A stretch of 64,000 nucleotides of DNA from Sabellastarte sp. h YS-2021 (taxonomy: Eukaryota; Annelida; Polychaeta; Sabellida; Sabellidae). A program made the position numbers and the translations under genes. Each line of letters opens with the position of its first letter. The first letter of the stretch is position 1. The notes below the pieces were generated by a model. It saw only the letters and a list, made by a program, of their open reading frames with translations, did not search any database and was not told where the DNA came from. Positions 27,001 through 39,000 of the stretch are shown piece by piece. Location: NCBI GenBank assembly GCA_964017235.1, contig OZ024930.1:153264221-153328220 (forward strand), read 5' to 3'.

Positions 27001-30000
27001 AGGCTGGGTGGCCGTCTCCATCTCATCTACTGCCTCACCGGTGGCCTTAACAAGACTGGGACCGGAAGTTTCTTTAGCCAGACTGCTGGTGCTAGCACCA
27101 GGGTCAAAAAATGGCTTCTGGCTGGTGGTGGCTTCTGCTGGCTTCACAACTGGTTCCACCGGTACAGTGAAGGACTTGGTTAACAGCATAGCTTCCAGCC
27201 GGGAGAACCTCTCTGCCCACTTGTCACCTAACTTCTGCAGATCTTCTGCTGAAGGTTTGTTGCTGGAACTGGACTTCTACTTAGAGGCAGTCTTTGGTGA
27301 TTCACTGCGTTTACTCTTCTTTGCAGCTGGTGTGGTCTCAGGCTTCACAGCCTTGCCTCCCTCTACCTTACCCAGCACACTTTCTTCTCTTTATTCTTGC
27401 GTTCTCTGTAGGTTGGTGTAGCCAGTTGTAACACTTGCTCAGGGGTAAACCCTTTGCAAACAGCAAGTCTTTCTTCAGAACACAATCGTGCTCACCCACG
27501 CCCTTGTCACGACAGCGTGCACATTTGGAATGGCCGTCGAAACTCACCATAACATGGCCACATGTGCCTCGTTTCTGTCCTGGTGAAGACACAGTCATAG
27601 AAAACTTCGTAGAAATACTTGGAAGTGAAATTCAAATGGATGGATTGGATGTAGAAGTAAAAATTCGTCTTCGTTGAAAACACGTCCACACTCTCCACGC
27701 GCCAAATGAAAAAGATGCTATGACGTCACGCTGTCTAGACAGGAAGAGGAAGTACGATGCGCCACCTGGCGAATGCACTCTCCAGACCGGTCCTGCCGGT
27801 ATTCTATACAGGACGTCTTTTTCTGGCGTTTGGCGGGATCGGTCACGCCGACCGGTAAAGCAATTGTCCATTGGATAGGATGTATTAACGCAATAAAAAT
27901 GATTTTTAGACATACCATAATAAATAAATTTTTACCAAGTGTCTCAAAATCCCCTATTATTGCTCGCCGCCATCTTGAATAAAAAGCCACCATTGGCCCA
28001 CCGTTGGCCCAACCTCGGCAGCCTGAGTTTTGGTTGGCAAGCCTTCATTGGGCCAACGTTGGCATGGGTACTTCGGCCACTAATTGGAATATATTTCAAG
28101 GGTAATTCAGCCACTGATTGGAATATGTTTCAAGTGTAATTATTCCTTTCAACTTAAGAAACTTTATATTTTATCGGACACATACATATTGCAGCTAGTG
28201 GACCAAGGGTAGTCCAGTGGTGGCTACACCTCAACCCCAATTAATAGGGTTTTGATTTAATATAATATTTTTTCTCCTGTACATGTTTTATAGTTTGTTT
28301 ACAGGGGAAACTTTCACTTCTGTTAACTTTTCTGTGTAATTCTCAGATGATTTTATTGATTCGTTCTAAAATCCGGGTGAAAATTAAAAAAATTCCCATC
28401 AGTGGCCCATCGATCTTAGCTTATATACAACTGATATAGTTGGTGGGCTGCCAGTGGTAAACCTTGGAAGAAATTTGTGGCACAAGAGTGGGAAAAAAAG
28501 AAACATGTATTAATGCAGAGATGTGACATCTGTTATTTAAAAATGTTGGTGTCTCAGTGATATACACACATATACATAAAGTATCCAATTACTTTGCCAT
28601 ATGTGGGCCACCGGTGGACCAACAGTATGTGTACCATTCAGGCAGAAGGTGGACCACTGACGGACCACCAGTGGCAAATCTTACAATTTTTTTGTGTAAT
28701 AAAATTCAGAACAACTACTTTTGGAAAGTAATTCACTTAAAACAAATGAATTTAAGCCAAGACAGTCTCTTTTCAAGATCTGTCAAAACAAATGCCGTTC
28801 AGCAGAGCTTGAGATGTAGCCATCAGATGACCACCATTGGTCCAACAACTAAGTATTGCTCTTACAGATCATAGTTGCATGTGTCAGAGAAAAAAAATTC
28901 TGAGATAGTTTTAGGTTTCATCAAAACACAAAATTATATCACATGGAAAAAAATGTAGATATTTTTCTGTAACCATCACTAAAATATTTGCCACCAGTGG
29001 CCCACTAGGTTCCAATCATGGGTCATGTACTACTTATGTAGTGGGTGGACCATTGATGGACCACCAGTGGCAAATATATAAGCAAGTAATATATAAAGTA
29101 ATAAAGTGGAGGAAAGACTGACTGAGCAAAGTGAAGGTTTATTGTTTATTTGGGGTTTTACGTCGCTTTCAACACTGTACAGGTCATATCACGACGGGTA
29201 GTTTGAAGGGCAGAGGAAACCAGTACATATAGTTCGCTAGGGCTCTGTACTGTAAACTGCCGACCAACAGCAAGCAAAGTGAAGGAGTACAGAATAAGTT
29301 TGTTATATAAATGAGACTAACTTATGTTAAGTGAAAGAAAATGCACATTTTATCTAATTTTTCCCGGAATTTTACACCAGTGGGCGTAGGCTGGTCCCTG
29401 AGCTAGAGCCACTGACTGGTAGTTGGTGGGCCAAGAGTGGGCCACCCAATATATTTATATTTTGAAATAATATGTTTTTAACATTGAATATTGTTAAATA
29501 ATATGTCAGAAAGCAATAGTTGAGGTTGCTTATGAAGTAGTTAATAATGCTGTAAAAAAATTTTTAAAAATGCAGTCAGTGGTTCAGCAGTGGCTGATTG
29601 GTGGCTGACTAGCTATATTTTGCCATCCATAGCCAACGGTGGCCACACAAATACATAAAGTATCCAATACTTTGCCATCGGTGGGCCACCGTTATACTAA
29701 CAGTATGTGTACCATTCAGGCAGAAAGTGGACCACTGACGGACCACCAGTGGCAAATCTTATAATTATTTTGTGAAATAAAATTCATAAACAACCACTTT
29801 CAGAAAGTAATTCACTTAAAACAAATGAATTTAAGCCAAGACAGTCTCTTTTCAAGATCTGTCAAAACAAATGCCGTTCAGCAGAGCATGAGGTGTAGCC
29901 ACCAGAGGACCACCATTGGTCCACCAACTAAGTATTGCTCTTACAGATCATAGTTGCATGTGTCAGAGAAAAAAAAATTCTGTGATAGTTTTAGGTTTCA

Positions 30001-33000
30001 TCAAAAAACAAAATTATATCAAAAGGAAAAAAATGAAAATATCTTTCTTTAACCTTCACTAAAAAAATATATTTACCACCAGTGGCCCACTGGGTGCCCA
30101 TCATGGGTAATGTACTACTTATGTAGTGGGTGGACCATTGATGGACCACCTGTGGCAAATATATAAGCAAGTAATATATAAAGTAATAAAGTGGAGAAAA
30201 GACTGAGCAAAATGAAGGAATACAGAATAAGTTTGTTAAAAAATGACATTAACTTATGTTAAGTGAAAGAAAGTGCACATTTTATCTAATTTTTCCCAGA
30301 ATTTTACACCAGTGGGCGTAGGCTGGTCCCTGAGCTACAGCCACTGACTCTGGTAGTTGGTGGGCCAACAGTGGGCCATGCAATATATTTATATTTTGAA
30401 ATAATATGTTTTTAACATTGAATATTGTTAAATAATATGTCAGAAAACAGTATTTGAGGTTGCTTTTGAAGTTGTTTATAATGCTTTAAAAATTTTGAAA
30501 AAAATGCAGTCAGTGGTCCAGCAGTGGCTGAGTGGTGGCTCACTAGCTATATTTTGCCACCCATAGCCAACGGTGGCCCACTAGCGTCTTGCTATCTGGG
30601 TTATAGTCTTGCACAAGACCCTTGATTCATCAGCTTTCTGTGTATTTCTTTAGTAATGTTAGGCTACACACAATTAGTTTCAGTTTGTACACGCTATGCT
30701 TATCTATACCAGATGTAAAGATTTATGTTTCTTTGTCAAATATCTCAAAATTAATGTTGAGATGCTACTGGTTTTTGCTTCAGTTTAAAATAGGTTATAG
30801 ATAAGAATAGTCAGATTATTGCCTTGAATAGAAAAGATTGTTTATACAAGTAATAAAGCTTTTTAGCTTATAAAATGCCAATTGTTGGACTAATTTAATT
30901 TAAAGCAATATTACAAGATTCAAACTGAAAGCTTACAAGACTCAACTTTATGTATTTGTGAGGCTAAGAAGCAGAATGATTGTAAATACTTCTCTTGATT
31001 TCTTACTTATTGTTTTCAATGTATTAATAATTATTTGCTTAAAGTATATAGCATAAATGTGCTATGAAAGTGTTACGATATTAAATGTTTAAATGCCAAG
31101 CCAGGTATGTTTACATGACTGTAGTATAGTTCTTTCACAAGTTGAATTATGTACATGTTTACAATGCAAATGACAATTTTTTTTTGATCACAAAATCATT
31201 TTGATAATATATACTGTTTATGGTGAAAAGTGTTATGTATTCATAAACTAAAGGTCACATCAAAGCCTTTTATTAAATTAATATTAAACAATTGTTATTA
31301 TGTCTACAGTACATTCTTATTGTATACTTAAAATGTTGGGTAATTCCCAAAAAACACCAGAAGGATCATTTGACTCAAAGGATAGGACTTAGTTGAATGC
31401 ATTATTTACTCCCATTCAATGTGTGCAAATTAACTCAAAAAGAGGAGACACAGGAATCACTCGTGCTTGTCAATAATATTCTAACAGGATATACTCGGTA
31501 TGTTTACAAGTGATTCAAAAATCAGTTTTAAATGCTCTCTTTTTAATACCAAAGTTATAATCTATTCATGTAATATTCATACTAAAATTAGCTTCTTGGT
31601 AATATAAAAGTATTTTATCAGCCGACATAAAACATTTATCAGTAAAAAGGCTTCAAAAAGACCAGATGTACCAAAGAAAGACTGTGCCGTTCACAAGGCC
31701 AACCTTTAAAGCACACCACACATGGAACTACACACAAGTCTTGTATTGGAAAGCAACAAGGGTAAACATGAACTGTTAGTACACAAGTTGTATCAACAAG
31801 TTCTTATGTTAAAGTTTTAAGGGAATAAAATATTCCGGGTGATGAACACAACAAGGAGAAATAAAACGGAAATTTGTTTATACTATGTTCACTGAAAACA
31901 TTACTTATGTGGAAAATGTGTTATTTTATTGACCTAATCTCTGGAAGTTTTTATGTTTTAAGTTTGGTGGATGGGTAAAGCGTCCGCTGGTATAAAAGGA
32001 TATAATTATAGTTTGAACTTTTGCATTCATGAAAGGGTGTCTTTGTTAAATACACGGAAGGTAAGGACAATATGAAGATTTTATAACTAGTGTGCAGGGT
32101 CACTGAATAATGAAAACTGTTCAATGTGAAAGTTTTAACATATGATATAAAGGTATTATTTAACATGCTTCATTTATTTGGTAAAATTACCAAACATAGA
32201 TAATCTTTTTCATTCACACATTATTTTTCACTCAAGAAAAATAGTCCAAATAGGTTTATCTCAATTTAGTTGTACTTAATTGCTGAGATAACAGTACACA
32301 CAGAAAGCCAATGTGTGACAATAAAAATTCAAATTAGATATCAGTATCCTCAGAAATCATACCGCCAGATGTTCACTGAGTCTTCATGTATAACTATATC
32401 TATTGTGTGTGTACTGATTTAAATTGAAATGAGCTTGACACTGTAAGTACTGTTAAGTCAGTAAAGCTTGTCACCTGCTCTATGTACTGTCCAGGACAAA
32501 AAATAACTGTTCAGTGAGTGTTTGAGTAAGTTAAACAACTGTTTAAAATAGCTACTGGTATGTGGAATGCTATTATGAAATCAGGGGCCATATTCGACAA
32601 CAATACTTAAATAAGGTGACGTTAGATCTAAGTAAGGGGAGGTTTTTCACTTAAGTTTTTCTTGCACTTTGTATTCACAAAACAAAAGTTAGGAATATTC
32701 AGTTTCTTCACTTCTTACTTGAAATCTAAGAAATACTTGAAATCTAGTTAGGAATGATCTAAGTATTGTTGTAGAATACGGTCCCTGATCGTAAAGAAGT
32801 TTTAATATTGCAATAAAATGTATGTGACAAATTTTATAGACTCAGCCTTGTACACTCATGCATTTAACGAAACAAGAATTAAAATCGCAAATTCAATAAA
32901 CATTGTTACAGTTTTTTTTAAGTATACTTATTTTGTATTGATTTTTTCCAGACCTTACAAAACTATTACAGTGAGAGCAAGTGGCACAGAAATGAAAGAT

Positions 33001-36000
33001 TAACAAGTAATAACAACCCCAGTGTTATGTGATAGAGATTCTGTCCCAAACAAGTGAAACTATCAAGTAGTATAAATGCAGCAGATGCTGTTATATATCT
33101 AAATGCATAGAAATCTGAAATCTAAGTTAAATTATGGATCTCCAAGCTATAAACAATGAAAGACTAACAACAGATGGAATCAGAAATGCCACAGAGGATA
33201 TATTACGCAATCCAATTTCAACGGATTATGAGAACTACGAATATTATTATGGCAATCAAACCGAGGATTTGGGGGATATTGACTGTGATGCTAGAACACT
33301 CAGGATATATTCTTTTATCATTCTTGTCCCTGGCGTTCTAGGGATTATTGGTAATTTGGTTTCAGCCATGATAATAAACAGGCAGCCTGAGGGTTCCGCA
33401 AGTGTGATGGCTCTTCTTTTGAAAATTTTGGCCATTGTGGATAATTCCTACGTCTTACTCTACCTCATTACGATACACCTCACTTATACATTCTACTATA
33501 GTTATGCCATTGATCCAACTTCTATAGTTGTACAGATTTTCACAATTGTTGCTGAGCCCATCTTATTCTTTGTTCAAATGTCTACTGTTTATGTGACAAT
33601 TATCATAGCATTTATGAGATACATAGCAATCTGCAAACCTTTCAAAGCCCCTACTGTGTGCACCAGGAAAAATGCATGGCTTGCACTACTTGTAACGGCT
33701 GTAATATCAGTGGTTATTCATCTTCCCATGTTTTTTGCTCATACTTTGATAAAGGAAGGGGGAATCTGGTATGCCACACCTACAAAACTCTACGAGTACA
33801 AATCATACAACTTTGGATACAGGATCGTGTTTATGGATATCTTAATGCGAGGCGTGGTACCACTGGCTGCATTAATGTTCTTTAATGGACGCCTTCTCAT
33901 GTCTTTGTACAGACAACCCAAAGTGCCGTGCATATCAGATTCCAGTGAGCCTCAAAGCTCAATGACACAGCAGAAAGAAGCCCAAAATGTGACTGTAGTT
34001 ATAATGGCCATTATCGGAGTCTTCATTCTCAGCTACCTTCCCCAGACTGTGAACTACATAATTCAAGAGATGAATCCACAGAGGTTTAAAATGTCTTGTG
34101 GCTCCCCAGAGTATAATGTTAACTATGTCTTTGATGCACTAATGGCACTCAACTCCTGCGTGAATTTTGTCATTTACTATCTATTACGGGAAAACTTTAG
34201 GAAGAGATTAAAAGTCTGTCTCTTTGGGTGTTGCTTTAAAGAAACTGCATTATGAGATCAAGATCTCAGTATGAATGGACATATATATGTAATTTTTAAA
34301 TGTGCCATTATGCATTGTGTAGAATCTTAGACAGGAAGAGTGTATAAAAGCATGTATATTACTGTGAAAAAGTATATATAGATAACTTGTTGTATATTTA
34401 TGTGGTAACTTATTACATTCTTGCATTTTTGAGCCTTTAATTTATCAAGTGATAAGTGTTTTATATAAAACCAAAAATAAAGCTATTTTTATTACATATT
34501 GAAAGAGACATTATCTTTCATTTTACAATAGATTTGTTGAAGAAACATCAATAGTTCAAATCAAAAATCTTTTTCATAAAAATATACAAAAAATATTATA
34601 TCTTTATTCCATTACATAAAATTTTTAAATATTACATTATTTATGCATCACATAATGTTCGTGACTGAGAAAAATGAATAAATAAATATTTTTACATATC
34701 ATATATTTTTGTGACATTTTGAAAAATGATAAAAAGTATTCTGAAAGCTTCACCAGTTTGCATGAGATGGGACCATTTTAACTGAGACAAAGAGACAAAA
34801 ACGTATAATATTGATTTCCAGTCCTAATTAAAATATCTCTTTGATCTTAGCTTTTTCATCTAAAGTCCATTAGATTTTACCAAACTGATAAAAGGGGTAC
34901 AACTGCTTTTTTTGGTTAAATGTAAAATGTGGTAAGCTAATGTAGCACAGCAAAAGTGCCATACCTGTAAGTTATTCAGAAACACGCTTTTGCAAAGCAG
35001 ATACACTTAGTCTAGTAGTTTCTAAACATGAAAATTTCCCTTTGTCAAAGCTCTGAGTTGGGAACATGATAACTACAACAAAATGGGTCATTAAGAGAGG
35101 GTTTAGGTCTTAAGATCAAATAGTTTGTTATATTTTATAACATGTAATGTATTGCAAGCATCTTACTGAACAGTTATAGAGAATATGTAGAATAGCAAGA
35201 AAGAGCAATGGAATAAATAATACACATAATTTCAGTCTTTATTCACATGTCAAGTAACACCTTCAAAAGAACTTGCATAGCTGCAATAATTTTGAAGGTA
35301 CAATCCATTTACTCATCAGGTAACTGCTGAAAATTGTGAAAGCAGATATTACTCATTCAGTTATGGAGATAGGCTTCCAAACCTCTGACCTGCGTCTTGT
35401 AGCTATGGAAATGGTAGCTGAAAAATGTATTTCAACAAAATACTCTAAATGCAACAGTTTTCAAATTTTTAATCATTTTACTCATTATGGAAAGTATTAA
35501 AAAGTGAGAAAGTAGCTATTACTCACTTAACTATTGGAATAGACTCCCAAGTTACTCCAAATGTTGTAGCTATGGAATAAGTGGGTGAACACCATATTTT
35601 AACAAAATGCTGTTAATGAGAAAATAGCTTTTGCTCAGGTATGCAGTGAGCTTTAGGTCTGCCATTTCATTGTGCTGTAAAGGCAACAGTTTTCAGGTTA
35701 CAAGTGATTTACTCAACATCAAGAATCTGAAACTAGCAAATAATCAGCTGTCAAATGAGCCACAGGTCTGCAATTTACTATGTCATGGCTGATCCCAAAG
35801 TAGGTGAACAACATATTTCAATGAAATACTCCTAATGCAATAGTTTTCGAGTAACAAGTAATTTACTTGACAGTGAGAACCTCAAAGTAGCTATTGCTCA
35901 GCAATGCAATGAGCTACAGGTCTGCACTTTTACTATGTTGCAGCTGACCCAAAAGTAGGTGAATAACATCTTTCAACAAATACTCTTAATGCAATAGTTT

Positions 36001-39000
36001 TCAACTCAAAAGTGATTTTTCCCGTTATGGAATTTAGTACTGAAAAGTCAGAAAGTAGCTATTACTCACTTCACTATTGGGATAGGCTCCCAAGCTACTC
36101 ACCATGTTTTAGCTATGGAAAATGTATCTGAACAACATATTTTAACAAAATGCTCCAAATGCAATACTTGTCAAGTTATAAGTGATTTATTGCATGAATT
36201 CATGAAATTTAATGCATTAAAATTATTTTAAAAATTCATTAAAAATAATAAAGAAAGATCCAGGCCTAATACCCACACAAGGTAATCTAGTTGTGGCTTA
36301 GTACATATGTGCAAGAGAAGAGACAAATCGCTTTAACAGTCAATGAGAAAAGTGTGACATTTCAGGTAGGGATACCTCGCTTGTAATGGCTCTTGGAAAC
36401 AGACAAAAAATACAGATATGCATGCCTTGAACACTTTTTCATCATTGATAGAGATAGATAATGTATCTTTTAAAAGAAACAGCATGTCTATGGGCCTTGT
36501 ACTTTTGGAGGAGAAATTGTTCACATGGATGCCAACGCCACAGAGTGATGCCATAATGTCCGGTGATTGACAAGTCAGCTGACATAAAAACCAGACCATG
36601 AAAATATTTTCAGATTATGGAGTAACAATGCAAACGGCCATCTAAGACCTTCTATTTACTTCTACTTGGAAGGTAATACAACTGAACAGAGTTCTACATA
36701 AATAGTTTATACTGATTTAAAAAAATAGACAATGTGTCTCAACACAGACCATCGACTGATGAATATCAGACAACACACGGCAAGTTAAACCTTACATTCT
36801 ACACAAGAAGCATGGAATATAATCAACTACGGTTAAAAATCACATGAGCCATTATCATAAATATCTTCGCCAGCTGCTACAAAAACAAAATAGCTAAAAG
36901 GGCTATACACATCTCCCATCAATATCCTTGAATTATTACAATTTCCAGTGATACCATGTCAATACATCATCGCATGCATCAGTCTATCAAAACATGATGT
37001 AATACCCTCCTGGTCTATTTTAAATCCTTAAGGCATCTTCTTTTTGTAGTGTGAAAGCTTAGTGACTAAAAATCCACTGGTAGCTTCAAAGCTTCCATTA
37101 CCATCAATTTGACTTATTGCAACATCATAAATAAGGCGACTATTCATATAATAGGGAGACATATTACTTAACAAAAATTTAAGCAACTAATAGACAAGGG
37201 AGATACACAGAATTTATGGTAAGTCCACTCTGTTTGACCATGAAATGGGATTAAATATTAAATCTTATCCCACTAAAATACTCACAGCCAAATAATGGCA
37301 ATGATTTCCAGTTTTCTTTCCAGATATTCCAGACTATTTTACCAAATGATACAGAGATAGAATCTTGGGTAAGTTGACTCAGGTTGACTTTGAAACATGG
37401 GTCAAATGTCAAATCTGAGACCACCAAAAGATTCACAGTCCCTGAAATCCTAAAAGTTGTTTCTACATTTGAAACTCCTTGGATCAAATAAAGGGGAGAT
37501 AAAACTAGACCTAGCGCATCGGAGAACCGATGCAAATTGTATCCACCGTAAAGACAATGCACCAAAACCTCTAGGACCAATAATAAGCGAGTTATAAGCA
37601 CTTTTAAGTTTGGCTGTCCTCATTTGACCTTCAAGGAGGGGCCCAAGGTCAAATCCGACCACACCAGAAGATTCCCAGAACATGATTTCCTATATGTTGG
37701 TTTACTATCCCAAACATCTAGGACCAATAATAAGCGAGTTATAAGCACTTTTTAGTTTGGCTGTCCTCACACTTGACCTTGAAGGAGGGGCCCAAGGTCA
37801 AATCCGACCATGACAGAAGATTCCCCGCCCATGATTTCCTGTATGTTGGTTTACCATCCCAAACCACTAGGATCAATAATAAGCGAGTTATAAGCACTTT
37901 TAAGTTTGGTTGTCCTCATTTGACCTTGAAGGAGGGGCCCAAGGTCAAATCCGACCACACCAGAAGATTCCCAGCCCATGATTTTCTATATGCTGGTTTA
38001 CCATCCCAAACCTCTAGGACCAATAATAAGCGAGTTATAAGCACTTTTAAGTTTGGCTGTCCTCGTTTGACCTTGAAGAAGGGGCCCAAGATCAAATCCG
38101 ACCACACCAGAAGATTCCCAGCCCATGATTTCCTATAGGTTGGTTTACCATCCCAAACCTCTAGGACCAATAATAAGCGAGTTATAGGCACTTTAACCTT
38201 TGGCTATCCTCGTTTGACCTTGAAGGAGGGGCCCAAGGTCAAATCCGACCACACCACAAGATTCCCAGCCCATGGTTTCCTATACATTGGTTTACCATCC
38301 CAAACCTCTAGGACCAATAATAAGCGAGTTATAAGCACTTTTAAGTTTGGCTGTCCTCATTTGACCTTGAAGGAGGATGCCAAGGTCAAATCCGACCACA
38401 CCAGAAGATTCCCAGCCCATGATTTCCTATATGTTGGTTTACCATCCCAAACCTCTAGGACCAATAATAAGCGAGTTATAAGCACTTTTATGTTTGGCTA
38501 TCCTCGTTTGACCTTGAAGGAGGGGCCCAAGGTCAAATCCGACCACACCAGAAGATTCCCAGCCCATGATTTCCTATAGGTTGGTTTACCATCCCAAACC
38601 TCTAGGACCAATAATAAGCGAGTTATAAGCACTTTTAGGTTTGGCTGTAATCATTTGACCTTGAAGGAGGGGCCCAAGGTCAAATTTGACCACACCAGAA
38701 GATTCCCAGCCCATGATTTCTTATAAGTTGGTTTACCATCCCAAACCTCTAGGACCAATAATAAGCGAGTTATAGGCACTTTTACCTTTGGCTATCCTCG
38801 TTTGACCTTGAAGGAGGGGCCCAAGGTCAAATCCGACCACACCAGAAGATTCCCAGCCCATGATTTCCTATATGCTGGTTTACCATCCCAAACCTCTAGG
38901 ACCAATAATAAGCGAGTTATAAGCACTTTTAAGTTTGGCTGTCCTCATTTGACCTTGAAGGAGGGGCCCAAGGTCAAATCCGACCACACCAGAAGATTCC

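Larger units (their letters stand above)
21819..27900 (-). mobile_element. DIRS-type tyrosine-recombinase retrotransposon, copy 2, both ends present
   Basis: A 6.08-kb element on the minus strand: left terminal repeat (27900-27711), gag, RT, RNase H, methyltransferase-like region, YR, internal complementary region (22191-22095) and right terminal repeat (22035-21819). The terminal repeats are inverted and nearly identical over about 170 bp. The internal region is the joined reverse complements of both outer ends. No target-site duplication is seen, as expected for YR integration. Several frameshifts make this copy non-autonomous, but the near-identical ends suggest a fairly recent insertion. 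It lies in the same orientation as HMIT, inside its largest intron, and splits the CCCAGATAGC element. Confidence 0.93.
21079..30600. mobile_element. TIR element with internal CCACCAGTGG repeats, split by a DIRS insertion
   Basis: Termini CCCAGATAGCAAGAC (21079-21093) and its perfect reverse complement (30586-30600). Next to both ends the sequence turns into repeats of CCACCAGTGGCCCAC and its variants, dense at 21100-21470 and scattered at 27990-30580. The DIRS copy at 21819-27900 interrupts it, leaving about 3.4 kb of older element. 28563-29642 and 29643-30580 are tandem copies of one roughly 1-kb segment. No transposase is visible and no target duplication is clear. Another CCAGATAGCAAGA occurs at 58921, next to a GGACCACCA motif. 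Confidence 0.65.

Noticed and set aside
22972-27677. Plus-strand open frames inside DIRS copy 2
   Set aside because: Antisense shadows of gag, RT and recombinase; no independent homology.
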